Below are positions 15,636-24,249 of a stretch of 64,000 bases of DNA, in pieces. The notes below the pieces were generated by a model that made no database searches, was not told the origin of the DNA, and saw only the letters and a program-made list of their open reading frames with translations. The translations under genes and the position numbers were made by a program. Source of the stretch: Eisenbergiella tayi (GTDB lineage Bacteria > Bacillota > Clostridia > Lachnospirales > Lachnospiraceae); assembly GCF_001881565.1 (NCBI RefSeq), contig NZ_MPDJ01000012.1, positions 62,001 through 126,000 of the forward strand, written 5' to 3'. The first letter of the stretch is position 1; each line of letters begins with the position of its first letter.

Positions 15636-16820
15636 ATGAAAGCAGAAATCAAAGAAAAAATGCAGGAAATGCTGGACGCGGCAGTTGCTGATAAGGAACT
15701 GGCAGGCGGAAGCATGCTCATCAGGCAGGATGGGGAGGAAATATGTTATCTGGAAAGCGGTATGGCGGATAAGGAAAAGGGAGAGGCCATCCGCAGGGAT
15801 CATATTTACCGTCTTTATTCCATGAGCAAGCCGGTGACCGGGGCTGCGGCCATGATACTGTTTGAGCAGGGAAAGCTGGATTTGGCTGAGCCGGTTTCTT
15901 CTTATCTGCCGGCCTTTAGCGGGCAGATGGTGGAAGAAAACGGCAGGCTGGTGCCGGCGGAGAGAGAGGTTACGGTTAAGGATCTGCTGGGTATGACCTC
16001 CGGGCTTGTGTATAATGGAAATCCGGGACCGGCAGGAGAATATGCCACAGAGGTATTTAATCAGGTGGATGAAAGACTGCTGACGGCTCAGGCCATGACA
16101 ACGGTGGAAATAGCGGAAGCGCTGGGCAGAGGGCCTCTGAAATTCCATCCCGGGACTTCCTGGCTTTACGGGACTTCCGCGGATGTCCTCGGAGCGGTGA
16201 TTGAGGCGGCGTCCGGCATGACATTCGGCGCTTTCCTGGAAAAGAATCTTTTCGGGCCTCTTGGGATGAAGGATACGGGATTTTTTGTGCCGGAAGAGAA
16301 GAAAGGGCGTCTGGCGGCGGCATACCGGTTGGATGAAAATGGGGAACTGGTGAGATACGAAGAGAACCATCTGGGAATAATCAACGCCATGGACAGGCAG
16401 CCGTCATTTGAATCAGGCGGGGCCGGACTAGTTTCCACGATTGATGATTATGCACGGTTTGCCCAGATGCTGCTGAATGAAGGGGAACTGGACGGCAGAC
16501 GGATTCTTCAGCCTGCCACGGTACGCTTTATGACGGCAGGACAGCTCGACCAGGTACAGCGGGCGGCATTTGTCCGTAACTTTTCCAATATGCCCGGCTT
16601 TAGTTATGGGAATCTGATGCGGGTAATGAAGGATCCGGGGCAGTCCGTAACCCTGAATCATGTGGGAGAATATGGCTGGGACGGATGGCTCGGCTGTTAC
16701 TTTGCCAATGATCCGGCGGCCGGGATGACAATGCTTTTTATGATGCAGAAAACGGATTCCGGCCTCACATCGGTAGTCCGCAGAATGAGAAATCTCTTTA
16801 TAAGCGGGACAGAAGAATAA
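15636..16820 (+). CDS. Serine hydrolase of the beta-lactamase (class C/EstB-like) family
   Basis: 394 residues, no signal peptide, so probably cytosolic. The nucleophile motif SxxK is SMSK, the second motif YxN-like is YGTSAD, and the third resembles HxG (HVGEYGWDGWLG). The Gly-rich LFGPLGMKDTGF and GGAGLVSTIDDYARF segments are typical of this esterase/peptidase group. It is more likely an esterase or peptidase than an antibiotic-resistance enzyme. ATG 15636 has GGAAGGAAG upstream; an in-frame TTG at 15588 lies at the edge of the palindrome and is less likely. Confidence 0.85.
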   Translation: MKAEIKEKMQEMLDAAVADKELAGGSMLIRQDGEEICYLESGMADKEKGEAIRRDHIYRLYSMSKPVTGAAAMILFEQGKLDLAEPVSSYLPAFSGQMVEENGRLVPAEREVTVKDLLGMTSGLVYNGNPGPAGEYATEVFNQVDERLLTAQAMTTVEIAEALGRGPLKFHPGTSWLYGTSADVLGAVIEAASGMTFGAFLEKNLFGPLGMKDTGFFVPEEKKGRLAAAYRLDENGELVRYEENHLGIINAMDRQPSFESGGAGLVSTIDDYARFAQMLLNEGELDGRRILQPATVRFMTAGQLDQVQRAAFVRNFSNMPGFSYGNLMRVMKDPGQSVTLNHVGEYGWDGWLGCYFANDPAAGMTMLFMMQKTDSGLTSVVRRMRNLFISGTEE

Positions 16821-16919
16821 CGGATTCGCTATAATATGATAAAGGTGCACAAAAACCTTTCATAAATGCAAAAAATATGTAAAATCGCACAATGAATTGA
16901 CGATAAATGACAGGAATAC

Positions 16920-16948
16920 TTGTGCGGTGTGTATGCATATGATATAAT
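16920..16948 (+). promoter_or_regulatory. Promoter of the HPr-like gene
   Basis: TTGTGC (16920-16925), 17 bases, TATAAT (16943-16948), about 35 bases before the ATG at 16984. Confidence 0.55.
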
Positions 16949-16983
16949 GTTTGTGTAACAAGGGGCATTATGGAGGGCATTTT

Positions 16984-17241
16984 ATGAGAGAATTTGATCA
17001 CACGGTACGATCGGTTGTTGGGCTGCACCCGCGTGTGGCAGGGGTAATGATGCATCTTGTAAGGGATTTTGAGAGTGATGTTATTCTTACGGATGGTGAC
17101 AGGAGCGGTAATCTGAGAAAGCTGCTGGGGATCCTGCATATGAACATCCGGGAAGGGGACAAACTGCACTTGCAAATTTCCGGGAAGGATGAAGAAGTGG
17201 CCTATCAGGAACTGCAGGCATTTATGTCACAGAATTTATAA
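16984..17241 (+). CDS. HPr-family phosphocarrier-like protein lacking regulatory Ser46
   Basis: 85 residues, the usual HPr length. The phosphorylatable His15 is kept in VVGLHPRVAG (canonical GLHARPA). The position of regulatory Ser46 is Lys46 in GNLRKLLGI, so HPr kinase could not act there. This differs from Bacillus Crh, which keeps Ser46 and loses His15. Start supported by GGAGGG upstream and its own promoter. No EI or EII genes are nearby. It may be a phosphate carrier for a dedicated PTS or a regulatory relative. Confidence 0.8.
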   Translation: MREFDHTVRSVVGLHPRVAGVMMHLVRDFESDVILTDGDRSGNLRKLLGILHMNIREGDKLHLQISGKDEEVAYQELQAFMSQNL

Positions 17242-17287
17242 CGGGCTGTCTTTTATTGAAGATAGGAGATGGGAACGCGAGTGGTAA

Positions 17288-17356
17288 AAAGGGCTTCCTG
17301 CCGCTGACAGACAAGGAATAAAACCTGCTGTCCGCATGGCGGGAAGCCTTTTTATA
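17288..17356. terminator. Imperfect bidirectional terminator
   Basis: AAAAGGGCTTCCTGCCG pairs imperfectly with TGGCGGGAAGCCTTTTT. It lies between the HPr-like gene (+) and the TetR gene (-), with T runs usable from both sides. Confidence 0.55.
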
Positions 17357-17363
17357 TAAAAAA

Positions 17364-17936
17364 CTAAAAAACCGGGTTGATAAAGCCCTGTTTAATTAAA
17401 TCACCGGCCAGTATGGCAATTTGCTTGGGAGTCTCCGGAGTCTCTTTGTTAAGCCAGGCTTCAACCAGTCCGATACAGCCGGATACCAGAAAAGAATAGT
17501 AATAGTCAAATGCTTCGGAAGGCTGCTGGTTTGCCCGCCAAATCTGAAGGATGCGCTGCTTTACCACGTCTTTCATCCGGTTTATAAAGGTGAGATCCCC
17601 ATGAGGGCCCATCAGTGCCTGGGCCGTCTGTACGTTGTCATAAAGAAAGGTGAAGATATCCTCCAAAATGGTATAGATGGTATCCTCCGGCACGATTGTA
17701 AAATCCCGGTTCAATATTTCATTGAATTCAGCGAAAAGCTCATCCTCTACTTTATTCAGCATATCGTAGACATCTCTGTAATGCAGGTAGAAGGTACCCC
17801 GGTTGATATCGGCGAGATCGGAAAGCTCCTTGACGGAAATATCTTTAATATCCTTTTCTTTCATCAATGCCGTCAGACATTCCAGAAGATGCGCTTTTGT
17901 TTTCCGGACCCGGCGGTCGGTTTTTGCAGGTTCCAT
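17364..17936 (-). CDS. TetR/AcrR family transcriptional regulator
   Basis: 190 residues. The N-terminal helix-turn-helix is typical (ISVKELSDLADINRGTFYLHYRDVYDML). The C-terminal ligand/dimer domain is variable and contains a segment of Firmicutes TetR regulators (YYSFLVSGCIGLVEAWL). It is divergent from the MMPL exporter at 18164, with an inverted repeat in between, so it very likely represses that operon and possibly itself. The inducer is unknown. Confidence 0.88.
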   Translation of the reverse strand: MEPAKTDRRVRKTKAHLLECLTALMKEKDIKDISVKELSDLADINRGTFYLHYRDVYDMLNKVEDELFAEFNEILNRDFTIVPEDTIYTILEDIFTFLYDNVQTAQALMGPHGDLTFINRMKDVVKQRILQIWRANQQPSEAFDYYYSFLVSGCIGLVEAWLNKETPETPKQIAILAGDLIKQGFINPVF

Positions 17937-18030
17937 ATCATTCCTTCTTTCATGAGGCGAACTTTCCAGCGTACAGGTTTTGGCGCAGAAATATTAAAAA
18001 AATATAAAAAATAAACATAAAGTCCAAAAA

Positions 18031-18094
18031 TGTTCATTAACAAACACAAATATGAACACTGATTATTGTATTAGATAATTATAGTTAATATAAT
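18031..18094 (+). promoter_or_regulatory. Promoter and putative TetR operator of the MMPL operon
   Basis: TGTTCAT (18031-18037) and ATGAACA (18052-18058) form an inverted repeat with a 14-base spacer. TTGTAT (18066-18071) and TATAAT (18089-18094) are spaced 17 bases. ATGAACA recurs at about 18112. Confidence 0.55.
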
Positions 18095-18163
18095 TTAGAA
18101 AAGCAAGAAAATGAACAGTTGTTGAGTAATAAAATAGAGTTGAGTAAATTGAGGAGTGAAAAA

Positions 18164-20269
18164 ATGGAACGATATACCCAATTTTTACTGAAACATAAGA
18201 AGCTTATCATAGGTGTATTCGTTTTGGCAGCTGTCCTGTGTGCGGTTCTTTCCGGTCTGGTGGGTGTGAATTATAATTTTGCCGATTATCTGCCTGACGA
18301 TGCCGCTTCCACCAGGGCGCTCGAGGTGATGGATGAGGAATACAGCCAGTCCGTGCCTAATATGAGGGTGCTGGTATATGAAGTTTCCATTCCCCAGGCG
18401 CTTGCGTATAAAGAAAAGATAGCGGATGTGGACGGCGTGGAAGAGGTCAACTGGCTGGATGATGCGGTAGATATTTATGAACCGTTGGAACTGGCAGAAC
18501 AGAAGACGGTGGAGGATTGGTACAAAGACGGAAACGCACTGTTCAGCGTAACTGTCGATGAGAAAAAGCAGGACAGTGTGATACCTGCAGTAAGGGAGAT
18601 TATCGGAGAAGAAAACTGTATGTCGGGTACTGCGGTGACCTCGGTTCTGGCTCCGGTAAATACCTCCGTAGAGGTGCAGCAGATTATGTTTCTGGCTGTT
18701 CCCATTATTTTCTTGATTCTTATTCTGACCACCAATTCCTGGTTTGAACCGGTGCTGTTTATGATAACCATCGGAGTGGCGATCCTGATAAACCGAGGAA
18801 CGAATCTGATGTTCGGAACCGTTTCCTTCGTGACCAATGCGGCGGGAAGCGTACTGCAGCTGGCGGTATCCATGGATTATTCCATTTTCCTCCTTCACCG
18901 GTTTTCAGAAAACAGGGAAGAGGGCCTGCCGGTGGAAAAAGCGATGATCGAAGCGGTAAAGCAGTCTGTGGGGAGCATTCTTTCCAGCGGACTTACGACA
19001 GTTACCGGCTTTTTAGCCCTGGTGCTCATGCGTTTCAAAATCGGGCCGGATATGGGCTGGGTTATGTCGAAGGCCATTGTCTTAAGCCTGGTGAGCGTGT
19101 TATGTTTCCTTCCGGCGCTGGCTATTTCCACATACCGGTTGATAGATAAAACACAGCATCGTACCTTTGTTCCCAAATTTGATAAATTCGCCGGCATGGT
19201 CATGAAACTTCGGATCCCGGCGCTTGTGCTTGTCATTCTGATACTGCCGGTTTCCTTCCTGGGGCAGATGAAAAACGACTTCTTTTATGGAGGAAGCCAG
19301 GTATACAGCACGCAGGCCACACAGATGGGCCGTGATATGGAAGCTATTGATAAAATGTTTGGTTCTTCCAATCCGGTAGTGCTTATGGTGCCCAAAGGAG
19401 ATATGGAGAAAGAAATCGCCATGAATGAGGAACTGAAAAAACTGGACTGCGTAACAAGTGTTGTTTCCTATGTGAATTCCGTAGGGAATGCCATTCCTTC
19501 CTCTTTCCTGCCTTCCGAAACCGTATCCCGTCTTTATTCCGCCCATTACAGCCGGTTTGTCATTACCATGGAAGCGGAGGAAAAGGATCCGGACTGGTAT
19601 GAAAAGGTGAATGATATCCGGAATATAGGTGAAAAGTATTATGGTGATAAAATCCAATATGCAGGAGATTTGGTGAGCACCGAGGATCTGAAAACTACGA
19701 TTACCCAGGATAACGCCAAAGTGAATTTCCTGGCTATTGCCTTTGTATTCTGTATTTTGCTGGTAAACTTTAAGTCCCTGTCCCTGCCGGTTATTTTGAC
19801 GCTGGTTATAGAATCCTCCATCTGGATCAACCTGGGAATCCCTTATTTCCGGGGACAGACATTGTTTTATATCGGATATCTGATAATCAGTACCGTTCAG
19901 CTGGGGGCTACCATCGATTATGCCATCCTGTTTTCCGATCGGTATATGGATTTCAGGAAAACACTTCCCAAAAAGGAAGCGGCGTTTATGACTCTCAGGA
20001 CCTGTACCATATCTATTCTTACGTCCGCCGCCGTACTCACTCTGGCAGGAGTGATACTGGGAAAGGTATCCACCAATGGCGTATTGAGTCAGCTGGGAAT
20101 ACTGATTGGACGGGGAGCGGCGCTGTCCTTTGTTTTGGTTATTTTTGTTCTGCCGACTCTGTTGATCCTTTTTGACAGAGTGATAAGACGGACGACTCTG
20201 CACTGTGATTTTTTCAGAAAAGAAAAGGAAATGGCGGAAATTGGTAAAGCAGCAGATAAGGAGGAGTGA
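18164..20269 (+). CDS. MMPL/RND-superfamily transporter
   Basis: 701 residues with the two-fold MMPL layout: a first helix near residues 12-32, a large extracytoplasmic loop, five helices including the GSVLQLAVSMDYSIFLLHRFSE segment, then a repeat of the arrangement with STVQLGATIDYAILFSDRY in the second half. These transporters export lipids, fatty acids or hydrophobic compounds using the proton gradient. ATG 18164 has GAGGAG upstream. The next gene, two bases downstream, encodes a secreted heptad-repeat protein, a common pairing in Firmicutes. Probably repressed by the divergent TetR. Confidence 0.9.
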   Translation: MERYTQFLLKHKKLIIGVFVLAAVLCAVLSGLVGVNYNFADYLPDDAASTRALEVMDEEYSQSVPNMRVLVYEVSIPQALAYKEKIADVDGVEEVNWLDDAVDIYEPLELAEQKTVEDWYKDGNALFSVTVDEKKQDSVIPAVREIIGEENCMSGTAVTSVLAPVNTSVEVQQIMFLAVPIIFLILILTTNSWFEPVLFMITIGVAILINRGTNLMFGTVSFVTNAAGSVLQLAVSMDYSIFLLHRFSENREEGLPVEKAMIEAVKQSVGSILSSGLTTVTGFLALVLMRFKIGPDMGWVMSKAIVLSLVSVLCFLPALAISTYRLIDKTQHRTFVPKFDKFAGMVMKLRIPALVLVILILPVSFLGQMKNDFFYGGSQVYSTQATQMGRDMEAIDKMFGSSNPVVLMVPKGDMEKEIAMNEELKKLDCVTSVVSYVNSVGNAIPSSFLPSETVSRLYSAHYSRFVITMEAEEKDPDWYEKVNDIRNIGEKYYGDKIQYAGDLVSTEDLKTTITQDNAKVNFLAIAFVFCILLVNFKSLSLPVILTLVIESSIWINLGIPYFRGQTLFYIGYLIISTVQLGATIDYAILFSDRYMDFRKTLPKKEAAFMTLRTCTISILTSAAVLTLAGVILGKVSTNGVLSQLGILIGRGAALSFVLVIFVLPTLLILFDRVIRRTTLHCDFFRKEKEMAEIGKAADKEE

Positions 20270-20271
20270 CT

Positions 20272-22683
20272 ATGAAAAAATATAGAAACCTTGCAGTAAA
20301 GAGCACAGCCTGTATTTTGTCGGCGGCCATGCTGTTCGGCAGCGGGTTTTCCGCGGTGGCAGCAGGTTCTGATATACCGAAAGATGAAAACGTATATGTG
20401 AACCTGAACCAGGACGGAAGTGTGGACGGCATTTATGTGGTCAATGCCTTCCGGCTGGAAAAGGAAACGGATATTGTGGATTACGGAAAATACGATTCCG
20501 TAAAAAATCTTACCACGGATGAGGAACTGACCAAAAAGGGAGATACGATTACCACGACGGCTCCCACAGGTAATTTTTTCTACCAGGGGAACCTGAAAAC
20601 CAAAGAAATGCCATGGGAAATCACAATTCATTATTATCTGGACGGAAAAGAGATGCAGGCGGATGAACTGGCCGGAAAGAACGGAAGCCTGAAAATAACC
20701 ATACATGTAGGAAAAAATGACAGTGTGGATGAAGAATTTTTTGAAAATTACCTCCTTCAGGCTACCGTAACCATGAATATGGACAACTGCAGCAGCCTGA
20801 AGGCGGCGGGAGCCACAGTAGGCAACAAAGGAACCTCCAAGCAGCTGGTTTATAATATCATGGCAGGCCAGGAAAAAGATATCGTCATTACGGCAGATGT
20901 CCTGGATTTTGAAATGGATCCAATAAGCTTCCAGGGAGTTCCCATGTCCTTTGATCTGGACAGAGATACTTTATCCATGGATAGCCTGTATGATAAGACC
21001 GGTGAGATAAAAGATGCGGCGAATGAATTTTCCGATGGCGCAGCAGAATTATCCGATGGAGCCGGTGCGCTTAAGGATGGCGCGGCGGATTTGAAGGATG
21101 GGGCAAACAGCCTTAAGGAGGGGATTGAGAGTTACGCGGATGGCGCATATTCCCTGGGAGACGGCGTCGATACCCTGAAAGACGGAACGGACGATCTGGC
21201 CGACGGAGCCAGTGAACTGGCCGATGGTATTTCCTCTTTGAAAGAAGGCGTGGATAAACTGGCCGGAGGCTATAATGGAGACGAAGGCGCGGCTGCCGGA
21301 GCGAAGAAGCTGGCGGAAGGGGCGGATAAGCTGAAGAGTGGAGCCGGGAAGTTGAGTGATGGGGTTAATTCGCTGGTGGGGATGATGCAGGGGATTGGAA
21401 AGACGGATCCGCTGACGCAGGAGAAGAAGGAAGAGCTGGTAGGGCTTGCCCAGAAGGTTGGATATATCGAAATAACGGATACTAATTCAGTGAATGCAAT
21501 AACATTAAGTGGGTTGTCCAAATATTTGCAGGCTCAAATAATAGGTATATTATCTTCTCAGGGAGGGGGTAATGCCATATTAGAGGATAAGGATTCGCTC
21601 AAACGTCTGCCGGAGGAGCAGGGGAAAAAGGATATACAGGATACAGAAGAAACTGAAACGGCAGATGAAACCGATGCGTCGGAAGAAACAGAAGAGACAG
21701 AAGAAACAGAAGAAACAGAAGAAACAGAAGAAACAATGACGGCTGAGGAAGAACCGGAAAGTACGGAAGAACCGCCGAAAAGTGCGGAGGATTCAGGGAA
21801 AGAAAGCAATTCAGAGGAAGATCAAGGCGAAGCGGATGCTGCAGTTTCCAATGTAAAATATGAGAAACGATACAATGCCTATACCCTGGCAACACTGGAT
21901 TATCAAAGAAAAAACTGGAATGACGATAGAACGAAAGTAATGATAATACAGGCGGCGGATTTAGGAACTCTTCCAAATCCTGGTGATGCCTTAGTAGAAT
22001 TGCTGGTAGCAAAAGCAGGTGTGGATCAGGCTCTTGGCAGCTATTTAGCCATAGGGGGAATTCAGGGTAAGCTCGATGATCCCACCGTCCAGGCCCAGTT
22101 CAAACAGCTCACCGAGGGCGCTTCCGCCTTAAAAGACGGTGTCGCTTCCCTTGCAGACGGAGCAGGTTCCCTCGCGGATGGAATCAGTCAGTTGGCAGAC
22201 GGCACCAACCAGCTGCAGTCCGGGGTATCCGAATTAAATGACGGAGGCTGGGAACTGGCAGATGGTACGAAGGATCTGCAGTCCGGAGTATCTGATCTGG
22301 CGGATGGCGTGAAAGAACTCACAGATGCTTCCGACGATCTGAAAGACGGATCCGGTCAGCTTGCGGATGGAACCGGTGATTTATTTGACGGAACCAGTGA
22401 TTTGCTGGATGGCGTGGGAGAACTGAAGGACGGAACCGATGAATTCAAAGAAAAAACTTCAGACATTGATGAGAAGATTGATGAAGAAGTGAATAATGTA
22501 ATAACCAATTTTTCGGGAAGTGATTTCACTCCGCTTTCCTTTGTCTCGGATAAAAATACAAATGTTAATCTGGTGCAGTTCATCATGAAGACCGAGGGGA
22601 TTAAGATACCTGAAAAAGGGAAAACGGAAACAGTAGAAGAGCCGCTTACCTTTTGGCAGAGGCTGCTGAACCTGTTCCGGTAA
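20272..22683 (+). CDS. Secreted X-X-X-L-X-X-G heptad-repeat protein (MMPL partner)
   Basis: 803 residues. A signal peptide is present (basic start, LAVKSTACILSAAMLFGSGF, cleavage probably after AVAA). A beta-rich domain covers roughly residues 30-230. Two arrays of LxDGAxxLxDG heptads follow (about residues 250-355 and 605-730), as in YhgE/Pip-type proteins, where they form long helical rods. Between the arrays is an acidic Glu/Thr-rich linker built on a 9-base repeat. There is no C-terminal membrane anchor or LPxTG. ATG 20272 has AAGGAGGAG upstream. The middle section (21460-22060) is visibly more A+T-rich than the flanks, suggesting it was acquired or expanded separately. Confidence 0.82.
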   Translation: MKKYRNLAVKSTACILSAAMLFGSGFSAVAAGSDIPKDENVYVNLNQDGSVDGIYVVNAFRLEKETDIVDYGKYDSVKNLTTDEELTKKGDTITTTAPTGNFFYQGNLKTKEMPWEITIHYYLDGKEMQADELAGKNGSLKITIHVGKNDSVDEEFFENYLLQATVTMNMDNCSSLKAAGATVGNKGTSKQLVYNIMAGQEKDIVITADVLDFEMDPISFQGVPMSFDLDRDTLSMDSLYDKTGEIKDAANEFSDGAAELSDGAGALKDGAADLKDGANSLKEGIESYADGAYSLGDGVDTLKDGTDDLADGASELADGISSLKEGVDKLAGGYNGDEGAAAGAKKLAEGADKLKSGAGKLSDGVNSLVGMMQGIGKTDPLTQEKKEELVGLAQKVGYIEITDTNSVNAITLSGLSKYLQAQIIGILSSQGGGNAILEDKDSLKRLPEEQGKKDIQDTEETETADETDASEETEETEETEETEETEETMTAEEEPESTEEPPKSAEDSGKESNSEEDQGEADAAVSNVKYEKRYNAYTLATLDYQRKNWNDDRTKVMIIQAADLGTLPNPGDALVELLVAKAGVDQALGSYLAIGGIQGKLDDPTVQAQFKQLTEGASALKDGVASLADGAGSLADGISQLADGTNQLQSGVSELNDGGWELADGTKDLQSGVSDLADGVKELTDASDDLKDGSGQLADGTGDLFDGTSDLLDGVGELKDGTDEFKEKTSDIDEKIDEEVNNVITNFSGSDFTPLSFVSDKNTNVNLVQFIMKTEGIKIPEKGKTETVEEPLTFWQRLLNLFR
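21682..21735 (+). repeat. 9-base in-frame tandem repeat
   Basis: Six copies of GAAGAAACA, one with a G substitution, encoding repeated Glu-Glu-Thr in the linker of the heptad-repeat protein. Slippage would change linker length without a frameshift. Confidence 0.85.
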
Positions 22684-22685
22684 TT

Positions 22686-22853
22686 ATGGAGGAGAGTGCT
22701 AAAGCGGGGACGTTGGAGGCTTTAAGAGCTGACGGAGTACAGATTGTAATTTTGGATGAACCGGAAATTTATTCGGAATATGCACCATACACTTATATAG
22801 ATGATATGAAAGAATTTATTGATAAGGTAAGTCAATTGAATCGAGTAGCGTAA
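22686..22853 (+). pseudogene. Short fragment of a DUF6718-like protein
   Basis: A 55-residue frame starting two bases after the previous stop. The ending (VQIVILDEPEIYSEYAPYTYIDDMKEFIDKV, here quoted only as landmarks ILDEPEIYSEYAPYTYID and MKEFIDKV) recalls small DUF6718 proteins, which have an N-terminal part that is absent here. It has no good ribosome binding site. I read it as a truncated remnant; a genuine short gene is possible. Confidence 0.35.
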
Positions 22854-22924
22854 TTCATCAAGTAAAAAATGTGTAAAGCCGCCGCCATCCGTATCTCAGA
22901 TCGTAGTAAAAGTCATTTATAACA

Positions 22925-22970
22925 GAAAGCACTGTATATCAGAAATATAAATATACAGCGCTTTCTTTTT
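22925..22970 (+). terminator. Intrinsic terminator after the MMPL operon
   Basis: GAAAGCACTGTATAT pairs with ATATACAGCGCTTTC (one mismatch) and is followed by T5. Confidence 0.75.
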
Positions 22971-23058
22971 ACTTATTACACTGGTATAATTTTAGCCAAG
23001 CGGAATTTATCTACATAATAACAGCAAAGAATGTTAAGATATTAAGGAGATATCTGAT

Positions 23059-23607
23059 ATGTATAAATGCAGACTTGTCTATGATGAATGGAAATGCATG
23101 AAATCGAAAGAACAAAAAGGAAAATTTATTAAAACAGAGGATTTTGTCGGATATATTGGTGATTTGAGAATACATGAAGTAAGTGAAAAACAAATATGGA
23201 AATATCGAGATAAAGATATCATTGTTTGCGATAATCAGTACAGATGGCTATCTATTATGCCGAAGGATGATTTCTACTGCATTACAGTTATGATGAACCA
23301 GCTAAATGAAATACAGGTTTGTTATATTGATATGATTGAAAGTCAGGGAATTGATGAGGATGGAATTCCTTATTTTATAGATTTGTATTTGGATTTAGTG
23401 GTGTATCCAACGGGAGAAGTTATCGTTGATGACAGGGACGAGTTGGAAGAGGCCTTCAACCAAAAAGAAATATCAGATGAACAGTATGAACGGGCAATAA
23501 AAACTGCTCAAAAGTTACAGCATGACATGTTAAATGACTATTGTATGTTTGAAAAAAGAATATTGGAATTAAGAACATTACTTGATATAAAGGAGTATTT
23601 ATTTTGA
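23059..23607 (+). CDS. DUF402 domain protein
   Basis: 182 residues. The DUF402 core is recognisable: CYIDMIESQGIDEDGIPYF, then DLYLDLVVYPTGEVIVDD followed by an acidic helix. B. subtilis relatives such as Ntdp are nucleoside tri- and diphosphatases using acidic residues of this region; activity here is inferred from the family. ATG 23059 has AAGGAG upstream. It overlaps the acetyltransferase gene by four bases. The pair is A+T-rich compared with its neighbours. Confidence 0.8.
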   Translation: MYKCRLVYDEWKCMKSKEQKGKFIKTEDFVGYIGDLRIHEVSEKQIWKYRDKDIIVCDNQYRWLSIMPKDDFYCITVMMNQLNEIQVCYIDMIESQGIDEDGIPYFIDLYLDLVVYPTGEVIVDDRDELEEAFNQKEISDEQYERAIKTAQKLQHDMLNDYCMFEKRILELRTLLDIKEYLF

Positions 23608-24149
23608 AATACAATAAGAAGATAAGATTAAAGAACAACAAAGAATGCTGTTTGAGAAATGGAAATGAAAACGACGGACAGTCTGTATTTGAAAACTTTA
23701 ATTTAACTCATTCCCAAACAGACTATTTGCTTTCCTATCCGGACGAGAATAGTTTTGATGCCGAACAGGAGAGTAAATTCTTGAAGGAAAAGTCCGAGAG
23801 TGAAAATGAAATAGAGATAATTGCCGTGGTTGACAATGTAGTTGCAGGAACTGCCGGGATCGAAGCAGTAGGCACGAAGTACAAGGTAAAGCATCGTGCG
23901 GAATTGGGTATTAGTGTCGCCAAAGAGTTTTGGGGATTGGGAATCGGATGGGCATTAATGAATGCCTGTATTGAATGTGCGAGAAATGCGGGATATGTAC
24001 AGCTTGAACTCAATGTAGTTGCTGAAAATACAAGAGCAATAGCTATGTATGAAAGAGCAGGCTTTGTTGAATACGGCAGGAATCCAAAAGGTTTTCAGTC
24101 TCGAAAGACAGGATTTCAGGAACTTATCTATATGAAAATGGAATTGTAA
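23604..24149 (+). CDS. GNAT-family N-acetyltransferase
   Basis: 181 residues. The acetyl-CoA binding motif A is clear (LGISVAKEFWGLGIGWALM), followed by LELNVVAENTRAIAMYERAGF and a terminal IYMKMEL strand. Substrate unknown. The start is TTG 23604, inside the stop of the DUF402 gene, with AAAGGAG upstream. Confidence 0.88.
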   Translation: MKYNKKIRLKNNKECCLRNGNENDGQSVFENFNLTHSQTDYLLSYPDENSFDAEQESKFLKEKSESENEIEIIAVVDNVVAGTAGIEAVGTKYKVKHRAELGISVAKEFWGLGIGWALMNACIECARNAGYVQLELNVVAENTRAIAMYERAGFVEYGRNPKGFQSRKTGFQELIYMKMEL

Positions 24150-24249
24150 TGTATATACAGTAATCTCTCTTGGGTTAACTCTTGAGAGTCGGTTATCAAT
24201 TTATCGGGAATCTGTACCATATAAAAAGTCGGAACGGGAGGATAATATT

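Noticed and set aside
15438..16370. Leftward open frame crossing the palindrome and the serine hydrolase gene
   Set aside because: Its C-terminal part is palindrome sequence and the rest is antisense to a clear hydrolase.
21682..21735. Tandem repeat as a CRISPR or regulatory array
   Set aside because: The 9-base unit has no spacers and lies in frame inside a coding region.
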